64,000 nt of DNA, from NCBI RefSeq assembly GCF_014284195.1, contig NZ_JACOGC010000004.1, positions 186,001 through 250,000 of the forward strand, written 5' to 3'. This document shows positions 57,432 through 64,000 of the stretch, in pieces. The notes under the pieces are model-generated. The model saw only the letters and a list, made by a program, of their open reading frames with translations, did no database searches and was not told the DNA's origin. The translations under genes were made by a program, and so were the position numbers. Numbering within the stretch: the first letter of the stretch is position 1; every line of letters begins with the position of its first letter. The stretch is from Cognatundibacterium griseum. Lineage in GTDB: Bacteria > Pseudomonadota > Gammaproteobacteria > Burkholderiales > Burkholderiaceae_D.

Positions 57432-58892
57432 ATGCAATGGGAAGTCGTTATCGGTTTTGAGACGCATGTGCAGCTTAAAACACACTCCAAAATTTTCAGT
57501 GGTTCATCCACCCAGTTCGGCGCAGAGCCAAACACCCAGGCCAGCCCGGTCGATCTGGCGTTGCCCGGCGTGCTGCCGGTCATGAACAAAGGCGCCGTTG
57601 AAAAAGCGATTCAGTTCGGTCTCGCCGTTGGCGCGAAGATTGCCCCTGAATCGATCTTTGCCCGTAAAAATTATTTTTATCCCGATTTGCCGAAAGGCTA
57701 TCAGATCAGCCAGTTTGAAATTCCTGTGGTGCAGGGTGGTCAAGTTTCCTGCGTCGTCGAACGCGACGGCAAGCAGGAAGTCAAACACATTGAACTGACC
57801 CGCGCCCATCTCGAAGAAGATGCCGGCAAATCGCTGCACGAAGATTATCAGGGTATGACCGGCATCGACCTGAACCGCGCCGGCACACCTTTGCTGGAAA
57901 TCGTCACCGAACCTGTGATGCGCAGCGCTGCTGAAGCAGTAGCCTACGCGAAGGCGCTGCACTCGCTGGTCATGTGGCTCGATATCTGCGACGGCAATAT
58001 GCAGGAAGGCTCATTCCGCTGCGACGCCAACGTTTCTGTGCGCCCTGTCGGGCAACAGGAATTCGGCACACGCTGCGAAATCAAAAACCTGAACTCTTTC
58101 CGCTTCCTCGAAGAAGCGATTAACTACGAAGTACGCCGCCAGATCGAGCTGATCGAAGATGGCGGCAAAGTCGTGCAGGAAACCCGGCTGTACGATCCGG
58201 ATAAAAAAGTCACCCGCTCCATGCGCAGCAAGGAAGATTCACAGGATTACCGCTATTTTCCCGACCCTGACCTGCCACCGCTGCGTATCTCGCAGGAGTG
58301 GGTGGAACAGGTACGCGGCACGATGCCCGAGCTGCCAGCCGCCATGCGCAGCCGTTTCGTCGAGCAGTTTGGCCTGCCGGAATACGATGCCGCTGTGCTG
58401 ACGCAGTCCAAAGGCATGGCGACTTATTATGAAGCCGTGGTCAATGCTGCCGGCCCGGCACTGGCGAAATCTGCCGCCAACTTCATGATGGGCGATGTTG
58501 CCTCCACGCTGAACCGCGAAGGGATCGACATCAGCGCCGTTCCTGTCACTGCGGCTCAGCTGGCATTGCTGTTGCAGCGGATTGCCGATGGCACCATTTC
58601 CAACAAAATCGCGAAAGAAGTCTTCGCCGGTATGTGGGAAGCACCTGCCGCTGCCGACAACCTCGCCGATCAGGTGATTGAAGCCAAAGGTCTGAAGCAG
58701 ATTTCCGATGTGGGTGCGCTGGAAAAAATCATCGACGAAGTCATGGCTGCCAACCAGCAATCCGTGGACGAATACCGTTCCGGCAAAGAAAAAGCATTCA
58801 ACGCGCTGGTCGGTCAGGCAATGAAAGCCACCAAAGGCAAAGGCAATCCGGCGCAGGTCAATGAATTGCTGAAGAAAAAACTGGCCGGCTAA
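57432..58892 (+). CDS. gatB: Asp-tRNA(Asn)/Glu-tRNA(Gln) amidotransferase subunit B
   Basis: 486 residues from ATG 57432 ([17 protein letters not shown]); AAAGGAAT precedes it. Kinase/amidotransferase core includes [28 protein letters not shown]-like [30 protein letters not shown] and [11 protein letters not shown]-terminal YqeY-like tail domain about 340-486. Converts misacylated Glu-tRNA(Gln)/Asp-tRNA(Asn). Confidence 0.97.
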   Translation: MQWEVVIGFETHVQLKTHSKIFSGSSTQFGAEPNTQASPVDLALPGVLPVMNKGAVEKAIQFGLAVGAKIAPESIFARKNYFYPDLPKGYQISQFEIPVVQGGQVSCVVERDGKQEVKHIELTRAHLEEDAGKSLHEDYQGMTGIDLNRAGTPLLEIVTEPVMRSAAEAVAYAKALHSLVMWLDICDGNMQEGSFRCDANVSVRPVGQQEFGTRCEIKNLNSFRFLEEAINYEVRRQIELIEDGGKVVQETRLYDPDKKVTRSMRSKEDSQDYRYFPDPDLPPLRISQEWVEQVRGTMPELPAAMRSRFVEQFGLPEYDAAVLTQSKGMATYYEAVVNAAGPALAKSAANFMMGDVASTLNREGIDISAVPVTAAQLALLLQRIADGTISNKIAKEVFAGMWEAPAAADNLADQVIEAKGLKQISDVGALEKIIDEVMAANQQSVDEYRSGKEKAFNALVGQAMKATKGKGNPAQVNELLKKKLAG

Positions 58893-58904
58893 CGGATCGC
58901 ACTG

Positions 58905-59561
58905 ATGCACGCTGATTCCCCTTCTGTATTTGGCCTGCCGCCGCTAGTCGACACCATCGACGGCATTGATCAGCTCGGCAGCGACTGCAGAGTGTCGCCG
59001 AGCGTGACCCTGCTGCGGCATGGCAGCCGCGCCGGCTGCCTGATCCGGCTGGGGGATGGCGTGAGCCTGTTTGACCATAACCGCCTGGTCGTGGGCGATG
59101 TCTCGATCAACACCGGTGCCTGCATCACGATCGGCGACCGCAGCATCGTCAATGTGGGCGGTTATCTGTCCGGCGAAGGTGGCCTACTCATTGGCAAGGA
59201 AGTGCTGATCGGCCCGCATGTACGCATCTTCAGCGCCGGCCATGCTATTCATGGTGGCGAGGAATCGATCTACCGCAATCCATTGACGTACAACAGTGTC
59301 CGGATTGAAGATGGCGCCTGGATCGGCGGTGGCGCCACCATCCTGCCCGGCGTGACCGTCGGTCGCGGTGCCGTTGTGGGCGCTGGCAGCATCGTCACCG
59401 AAAACGTGCCCGACTTCGGCATTGCCGTCGGTAACCCGGCGCGGCTGATACGCTACCGGGAGCAGCATGCCCCGGCAGGCTGGCAGGATACCGGCAACAT
59501 TGCCACAACATCTGCCTGGGGAACCTTGGTGCGCTGGTGGAAGAGCATATCATCGGGTTGA
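58905..59561 (+). CDS. Hexapeptide-repeat acyltransferase (LbetaH)
   Basis: 218 residues. Left-handed beta-helix repeats from about 50 to 185 (VVGDVSINTGACITIGDRSIVNVGG, GGGATILPGVTVGRGAVVGAGSIVTENVPDFGIAVGNPARLIRYR). GHAIHGGEE provides the likely catalytic His, and VGNPARLIR is the coenzyme-A-proximal ending of sugar O-acetyltransferases. Starts 13 bp after gatB. The final residues (TLVRWWKSISSG) are duplicated downstream at 60331-60414, see that entry. Acceptor unknown. Confidence 0.85.
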   Translation: MHADSPSVFGLPPLVDTIDGIDQLGSDCRVSPSVTLLRHGSRAGCLIRLGDGVSLFDHNRLVVGDVSINTGACITIGDRSIVNVGGYLSGEGGLLIGKEVLIGPHVRIFSAGHAIHGGEESIYRNPLTYNSVRIEDGAWIGGGATILPGVTVGRGAVVGAGSIVTENVPDFGIAVGNPARLIRYREQHAPAGWQDTGNIATTSAWGTLVRWWKSISSG

Positions 59562-59666
59562 ATCAACACAGAAGATGAAGTGGGAAGAACAGACTGGCTT
59601 TGCATCCACCGCATGTTCGCGTAGCATGGCCCCTGTTTTCAACGGACTTAATTGAGGGAGCAGCAC

Positions 59667-59957
59667 TTGAAACCTTCTGAAGCACTGCAACGTAACCGGG
59701 TAGCCATTCGCTTTGTGGTTGAGTCTCATCGCGCCCGGAATGCCCGCGTGTTTGGTTCCGTCTTGCATCAACAGGACACCGACAGCAGCGATCTTGACAT
59801 TCTCATTGATCCGACGCCAGAAACGACACTGTTTGATATAGGCGCAATTCGCCACGAACTCATCCAGCTATTAGGCGTGCCGGTTGATGTGCTGACACCG
59901 AACGCCTTGCCTGACAAATTCCGTGCTGCAGTGATTGCAGAGGCGCTACCGATATGA
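59667..59957 (+). CDS. mntA: MntA-type nucleotidyltransferase antitoxin
   Basis: 96 residues from a TTG at 59667 with a strong GAGGGAG (59654-59660) six bases upstream; no ATG is available. The minimal nucleotidyltransferase motif GSx10DxD is seen as GSVLHQQDTDSSDLD (about 29-43), followed by ILIDPTPETTLFD and VDVLTPNALPDKF. MntA antitoxins AMPylate the HepT toxin. The stop overlaps an ATG (ATGA, 59954-59957). Confidence 0.88.
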   Translation: MKPSEALQRNRVAIRFVVESHRARNARVFGSVLHQQDTDSSDLDILIDPTPETTLFDIGAIRHELIQLLGVPVDVLTPNALPDKFRAAVIAEALPI

Positions 59958-59960
59958 GCC

Positions 59961-60344
59961 TTGATCAGCCAACGGTTTGCCGATTATCTGCAGCACATTC
60001 TCGAAGCCATCAAGCGCATCACTGACTATACCGAGGGCATGGACGAACTGATGTTTCTGGAGAATCTGCTGGTACAGGATGCCGTCATCCGCAATATCGA
60101 AATCATCGGAGAAGCCAGCAACAACATTGGAAAACACTTTACAGAATTTGCTGCGAACCATCCCGAGTTACCGCTGGCCTTCGCATACCAGATGCGCAAT
60201 GTCGTAGCACATGGCTACTTTAAAGTTGATTATGAAATCGTATGGAAAACAATCCACAGTGACTTACCGTTGTTTTACGATGCCATTCGTCAGATATGCA
60301 TCACACTCAATACTGACAATGATGAAAAACAAGGCTCCCGCTAA
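59961..60344 (+). CDS. hepT: HepT-type HEPN RNase toxin, start possibly frameshifted
   Basis: 127 residues if begun at TTG 59961 (MISQRFADYLQHILEAIKRI). The HEPN catalytic motif Rx4H is intact in QMRNVVAHGYFKVDY, including the Tyr two residues after His that MntA modifies. An ATG overlapping the mntA stop (59954) would encode M-S-L-D-Q and then run out of frame; deleting one of the two C at 59969-59970 would join it to QRFADYL. The gene is therefore either started at a weak TTG or carries a recent 1-bp insertion. Without the toxin's normal start, expression may be low. Confidence 0.85.
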   Translation: MISQRFADYLQHILEAIKRITDYTEGMDELMFLENLLVQDAVIRNIEIIGEASNNIGKHFTEFAANHPELPLAFAYQMRNVVAHGYFKVDYEIVWKTIHSDLPLFYDAIRQICITLNTDNDEKQGSR

Positions 60345-60414
60345 GGATCAGCAACACCTAGGCACCGATCAGTCAATCTTGGTGCGCTGGTGGCGCAGCA
60401 AACGGTCGCCATAA
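60331..60414 (+). pseudogene. Diverged second copy of the acyltransferase C-terminus
   Basis: In one frame this encodes KAPAKDQQHLGTDQSILVRWWRSKRSP then a stop, in parts matching the acyltransferase end (HAPAGWQDTG...GTLVRWWKSISSG, 59466-59561). At DNA level, CTTGGTGCGCTGGTGG is identical at 59525-59540 and 60378-60393. A terminator follows 30 bp later. It appears to be the original or a duplicated 3' end of the acyltransferase gene, now separated from it by mntA-hepT. Confidence 0.55.
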
Positions 60415-60444
60415 CATTCAGCAATACACCATATTTAACTCAAG

Positions 60445-60464
60445 GCGGCGCAAGCCGCTTTTTT
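60445..60464 (+). terminator. Intrinsic terminator downstream of hepT and the tail remnant
   Basis: GCGGC (60445-60449), loop GCAA, GCCGC (60454-60458), then six T. Confidence 0.75.
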
Positions 60465-60528
60465 ATTGCCGGATGTGAGATGCGTCTGTGCATATCACCC
60501 CATCAGAAATCCCATATCAAAAGACCGT

Positions 60529-60557
60529 AAAAAAAGGCGGCTTGCGCCGCCTTTTTT
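60529..60557 (-). terminator. Bidirectional terminator at the end of the surface-protein gene
   Basis: A-run to 60535, GGCGGC (60536-60541), loop TTGC, GCCGCC (60546-60551), TTTTTT (60552-60557). It serves the minus-strand gene ending at 60580 and is almost an inverted copy of the hairpin at 60445. Confidence 0.88.
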
Positions 60558-60579
60558 CATCAACAATTAACTAATCAGA

Positions 60580-62112
60580 TTAGTTAGCAGTTGCTGCGTT
60601 GTTGCCACCGTTCACCGCGGACAGGTTAGTGATCACGCCAGCTGGGTTAACCAGCAGAGGCTGAACAGCCAACTTGGATGTGTTACCTGTTACCAACAAT
60701 GTGTTCCAGCTGTTCGCTGTCAGACCCAGTGCTGTAGACACTGTGTTTGTATCCAACATTGCAGAACCACCAGATGGCAATTGAGATACCAGCTTGGACG
60801 CTGTACCAACAACACCTGTTGTGGAGTTGTAAGCAGCAACGTAGATGTCAGAAGTCAGGTTACCAGTGTTGATCACGCGCAGGTATGTGTTGTAACCATT
60901 ACCAGCTGTACCAGTCGATGGAACGAATGCTGGAACAACAACGGATGCACCGTTAGATGTCAACAGGTAAACGTTACCGGCTGTACCAGTAGAAGCGATT
61001 GTATTAGGTGCAGCTGCGGTCTGAGCAGCAACAGATGCTGCGCCGATTGCGTACTGAACATTGTAAGGAATCACTTTAGTGCCTGGAACAGAGTAGCACA
61101 GGTAGTTCACTGCAGTCGCAACTGCTGGAGTTACTGCTGCGAAACTGACAGATTTACCATCTGTAGAGATAGTACCAGCTGCAGTTGTGTTTGCAGCCAA
61201 GCAGTCAGATGTAGAAGCCAGGTATGCAGTTGCAGTAGCAACAGAGAAATCACCAGTTGCAGCAAATGTTACGTTACCGAAGTCAGCAGCAGCAGCAGTA
61301 CCGCCAGCTGGGCGTGCCAAGGCTGTGTTCACAGCCAGTTTAGTTGCACCCAAGTTGATCAGTGTTGTGCTGCCAGTTGCAGCAGTTGCAGCACTTGCTG
61401 CTGTAGTTGCAGTCAAAGACTTCAGGGAAGTATTGACGTTAACTTGGGATGTTTCAGCCGCTGTATAGTAACCAGTTGCTGTTGCACCGGAAGATTTCAC
61501 TGCTTGCGACAATGCTTTTGCGGAAGTCAGGATAGTAGCAGTTGTAGGAGCTTCAACCCATGTAGAAACACCGGAGAAATCACCAGCTGTTGTTGTGTAA
61601 CCAACGGAACCAGTCACTGTACCACCAGCACCCAGAGCGGATGTCAGGCTAGCGATTTTTGCATTGCCTGTGAGGATGTTTACAACTGTATTAGCAGGGA
61701 TACCGCCTGTGCCAGCAACAGAAGAAACTGTGAAATAGTAACCCAGACCATCTGTGTCTGCTGTAGAAGCAGATACAGAGTAGTTAGCAACTGCAGTTGC
61801 TGTGCCATTCAGATACAGAACTACGTCAGCAGCAGCAGCACCAGCAGCTTTTGCAGATGTTGGAACTACACCACCGTCAGCTGCTTTCATGGAACCAGCA
61901 GAGAAGCGTACGTGATATACAACAGATGCACCGTCATTGATCAGGTTAGCTGTTTGGAAAGTGATAGTTGGCTGGTTAACAACTACTGCAGAAGTAATGT
62001 ATTCAGCAGCCAGTGTCGCGCCAACGTTCACACCGATTTGACCAGCGTTTGCAGCCAACGCCGACAAACCCAGCGTAGCAGCAACAGCAACACGCATCAT
62101 AGAATGTTTCAT
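60580..62112 (-). CDS. Large Ala/Thr-rich secreted protein, S-layer-like
   Basis: 510 residues from ATG 62112 (MKHSMMRVAVAATLGLSALAANA is a signal peptide); a 14-codon extension to 62154 lacks support. The mature protein is dominated by Ala, Thr, Ser, Val, Gly and Asn with very few charged residues and only two cysteines (STSDCLAA, NYLCYSV). Beta-rich composition, a strong promoter, a 5' leader hairpin and biased codon use (GTT, GCT, ACA, CAG) all suggest an abundant extracellular or surface-layer protein. I recognise no family. The T2SS secretin gene is just upstream on the same strand. Confidence 0.75.
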   Translation of the reverse strand: MKHSMMRVAVAATLGLSALAANAGQIGVNVGATLAAEYITSAVVVNQPTITFQTANLINDGASVVYHVRFSAGSMKAADGGVVPTSAKAAGAAAADVVLYLNGTATAVANYSVSASTADTDGLGYYFTVSSVAGTGGIPANTVVNILTGNAKIASLTSALGAGGTVTGSVGYTTTAGDFSGVSTWVEAPTTATILTSAKALSQAVKSSGATATGYYTAAETSQVNVNTSLKSLTATTAASAATAATGSTTLINLGATKLAVNTALARPAGGTAAAADFGNVTFAATGDFSVATATAYLASTSDCLAANTTAAGTISTDGKSVSFAAVTPAVATAVNYLCYSVPGTKVIPYNVQYAIGAASVAAQTAAAPNTIASTGTAGNVYLLTSNGASVVVPAFVPSTGTAGNGYNTYLRVINTGNLTSDIYVAAYNSTTGVVGTASKLVSQLPSGGSAMLDTNTVSTALGLTANSWNTLLVTGNTSKLAVQPLLVNPAGVITNLSAVNGGNNAATAN

Positions 62113-62180
62113 ATTTTTATTTCCTTGTATACAAAAGTTAATTTGCAATTGCAATTGCGTCTTTCTTTAAAGACCGACGT

Positions 62181-62208
62181 AGCATATCAAAAAATATTGT
62201 TATGTCAA
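62181..62208 (-). promoter_or_regulatory. Strong sigma-70 promoter of the surface-protein gene
   Basis: On the minus strand TTGACA (62208-62203), 16-bp spacer, TATGCT (62186-62181). The leader of about 60 nt contains GTCTTT/AAAGAC arms and AAGGAAA about 8 bases before the ATG. Confidence 0.75.
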
Positions 62209-62362
62209 AGTAATTCATTATGACGGAACGATGACAAACAGGTTCTCACTAAGAATTACCCCCTTTGGCGATGGCGTACTGCTGCCTTCAAAGCGGAATT
62301 TAACTCAGTTTCCAGATAAAAATCAATGTATACCTGTGTGTCTGCGTCAAACATTTCACAAA

Positions 62363-64000
62363 TTATTGTTTCACCCCTTTCTGTAAAGCACGTATTTGCT
62401 CAATAATCTTCGGATCGGTCACAATATTGACCTGTTTTTGTTCGGTTACCGGCGGTTTTTCTGAAGTTGTTTTTATCGCAATATAAGATTCATTTTCGGA
62501 TACTTGTTTTTGCTGATCCACCTCGTCAATAGCAGAAGAGTAATCCTTCTGTTTTTCGCCGGTTTGTGTCTCTTTTTTGCCACTCAGCTTGCTGACCGAT
62601 GCTTTTTTAGCTGGCAATACAACCTGATTCACCGGGGCAGCCGCTGCCCAGCTGCCTAACTGACTGCGGAAAGCCTGGGTGACTGACTGGGCGGTCTGGT
62701 CGTCATCCACAATATAAGGGGTGATCAGGACGATCAGCTCGGTCTTGTCATTGGTATCGGTCTGGGAGCGAAATAATGAGCCGAGGATGGGAATATCTTT
62801 TGCCAGCGGCACGCCCGTGTTATTGCGCTGATTGTTACCGGAAATCAACCCGGCCAGCATGACGGTGGCGCCATCCTGAATCGAGAGCTTGGTTTCAATC
62901 TTGCGGTTGCTGAAAGTGGGGGAGCTGCTGACGCCGGTATCGGTCACACCGGCAGAGCTGACCTCCTGAGAGACATCGACATCGATCCTGCCGCCGGCAT
63001 GAATCACGGGCTTTACCTTCAGGATGATGCCGGTATCTTTATACTGAATGGTCTGGGTGATGCCGCTGGCGCCCGGCGTAATCGACGCGGTGGTCTGCTG
63101 ACTGGTCAGGATCGGTACCTGTTGTCCGACGGAGATCGTGGCGCTTTCGCCATTGCGCGCCATGATGCGCGGACTGGACAGGATCTGGGCCCGCTTGTTG
63201 CCTGCCAGCGCATTAATGGCGGCCTTGATATTGCCATTGACGAGACTGAAGGTCATACCGCCGGATTTGAGTCCCAGATTGCCGAGCGTGCCGCCGACGA
63301 CATTCGAGGTCGTGCTGCCATTGTTCAGCGCCCATTCGACGCCGAGATTCATGCTGTCGGTCAGAGCGACTTCTGCGACCGTCATTTCGATCAGCGCCGA
63401 ACGCGCAGGCTTGTCGAGTTCGCGCAGCAGGCCTATCCATTGCGAATACTGGTCTGCGGTTCCCTGAATGATCAGGGTATTGGTTGCCTTGTGCACCACC
63501 ACACGCGCATTTTTCGCTGTGCTGGCAGTGGTATTACCCACTGCCGCCGTGGCCGGTGCGGTGCCGCCGATCAGGTCACTGACGGTTTTGGCGAGGTCTT
63601 CTGCATCGAGATTCAGTACGGCATAGGTGAAATAACCGTTATTACCGCGTGCCTTGGTCGGCTGGTCGAGGTCGTTTACCCATTCTGTCACGTGCTTCAG
63701 GATGCTGTCATCGCCGGCAAAAACAATCAGGCTGTTATTGGCAGAAATCGGCAGCAGCATGATCGGCATGCTGACAGCGCCCGGCCCCATGCCAACCTGT
63801 GAAGTGTAGCCTTCGGCGGCAAGAATTTCGGTGAGTTTTTTCGCCAGATCATCGACCGTCCAGTACACCGGATTGACACGCTGGCTGGTGCGGCCGCGCA
63901 TGGTCGGCTGATCCAGTATGCGCACCACTTCCAGCGCTGCGCGGACATCTTCTGTTTCACCGGAGATCATCAGGGCGTTGTATTGCGCGCTTTCGGTCAG
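62363..64000 (-). CDS. gspD: Type II secretion secretin GspD, 3' part (cut by window edge)
   Basis: 545 residues visible, in frame to the window edge; the N-terminus is beyond it. Ring-forming N domains of the secretin (NALMISGETEDVRAALEVVRILD; SLIVFAGDDSILKHVTEWV; TNTLIIQGTADQYSQWIGLLRELD) precede the secretin barrel: VEWALNNGS, ATISVGQQVPILTSQQ, IQYKDTGIILKVKPVI, TVMLAGLISGNNQRNNTGVPLAKDIPILGSLFR and ELIVLITPYIVDD. A Lys/Glu/Gln-rich tail of about 100 residues follows. Outer-membrane channel of the type II pathway. A pilus or other secretin is less likely given the N-domain arrangement. Confidence 0.85.
   Translation of the reverse strand: MTESAQYNALMISGETEDVRAALEVVRILDQPTMRGRTSQRVNPVYWTVDDLAKKLTEILAAEGYTSQVGMGPGAVSMPIMLLPISANNSLIVFAGDDSILKHVTEWVNDLDQPTKARGNNGYFTYAVLNLDAEDLAKTVSDLIGGTAPATAAVGNTTASTAKNARVVVHKATNTLIIQGTADQYSQWIGLLRELDKPARSALIEMTVAEVALTDSMNLGVEWALNNGSTTSNVVGGTLGNLGLKSGGMTFSLVNGNIKAAINALAGNKRAQILSSPRIMARNGESATISVGQQVPILTSQQTTASITPGASGITQTIQYKDTGIILKVKPVIHAGGRIDVDVSQEVSSAGVTDTGVSSSPTFSNRKIETKLSIQDGATVMLAGLISGNNQRNNTGVPLAKDIPILGSLFRSQTDTNDKTELIVLITPYIVDDDQTAQSVTQAFRSQLGSWAAAAPVNQVVLPAKKASVSKLSGKKETQTGEKQKDYSSAIDEVDQQKQVSENESYIAIKTTSEKPPVTEQKQVNIVTDPKIIEQIRALQKGVKQ

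Noticed and set aside
60781-62223. 480-codon open frame on the plus strand opposite the surface-protein gene
   Set aside because: It is an effect of the biased, repetitive codon use of the minus-strand gene: the translation is rich in Cys/Ser/Arg without motifs, while the other strand has signal peptide, promoter, ribosome-binding site and terminator.

Overview
The window looks like about 64 kb of chromosome from a Gram-negative betaproteobacterium. Gene order and protein style fit Burkholderiales, most likely the Oxalobacteraceae; this placement is inferred from family resemblance, without a database search. Evidence includes dapF-DUF484-xerC, zur-cobW-dksA next to hslVU, a mreBCD-mrdA-rodA-rlpA block, a gmhA/diaA-yraN-rsmI block, a LivM-LivG fusion typical of Burkholderiales, argB-HAD-slmA and gatCAB. 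There are no rRNA genes, recognisable tRNA genes, CRISPR arrays or intact insertion sequences. Almost all of it is core genome; the only clear accessory island is a small MntA/HepT toxin-antitoxin module near 59.6-60.4 kb.

Layout, left half. 1-508 is the truncated 5' end of an indolepyruvate ferredoxin oxidoreductase gene (minus strand), followed by a chemoreceptor with an extra C-terminal sensory domain, then dapF-DUF484-xerC. Two tandem alkaline phosphatases follow (one a predicted lipoprotein, one soluble), then a secreted protein of unknown function. At 10.06-15.13 kb lies a zinc-homeostasis cluster: zur, a His-rich COG0523 GTPase, a cysteine-poor DksA, a small membrane/secreted protein and a ZnuD-like TonB-dependent receptor. 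Two matching 15-bp palindromes, upstream of zur and upstream of the receptor pair, are candidate Zur boxes. A STAS-like protein, a sigma-32-type promoter and hslVU follow, then msrC. On the minus strand come rhodanese-grxC-secB-SH3 protein-gpsA; on the plus strand gpmA-envC-ctpA-moeB and a spermidine-synthase-like gene.

Layout, right half. 28.4-33.8 kb is a VOC protein and a complete Liv-type ABC importer. It is followed by a fused pabB-pabC, a membrane protein with a degenerate GGDEF domain, an Mpo1-like protein, slmA, a HAD nucleotidase and argB. A plus-strand ECF sigma/anti-sigma/Cys-rich trio precedes folE and a BLUF photoreceptor. Then come an M48 protease with LemA, a BON lipoprotein, a SIS protein, yraN, rsmI, the cell-shape operon and gatCAB. 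An acyltransferase gene is followed by the MntA/HepT module; a second, diverged copy of the acyltransferase tail lies beyond the module, suggesting the module was inserted there. The window ends with a strongly promoted gene for a large Ala/Thr-rich secreted protein (S-layer-like), and, upstream of it on the same strand, the 3' part of a type II secretion secretin gene.

Working together: the zinc cluster senses (Zur), imports (receptor), allocates (COG0523) and spares (Cys-poor DksA) zinc. The mre/mrd block with rlpA, and separately envC and slmA, cover cell elongation and division. The secretin and the surface-like protein may be a transport system and its substrate.
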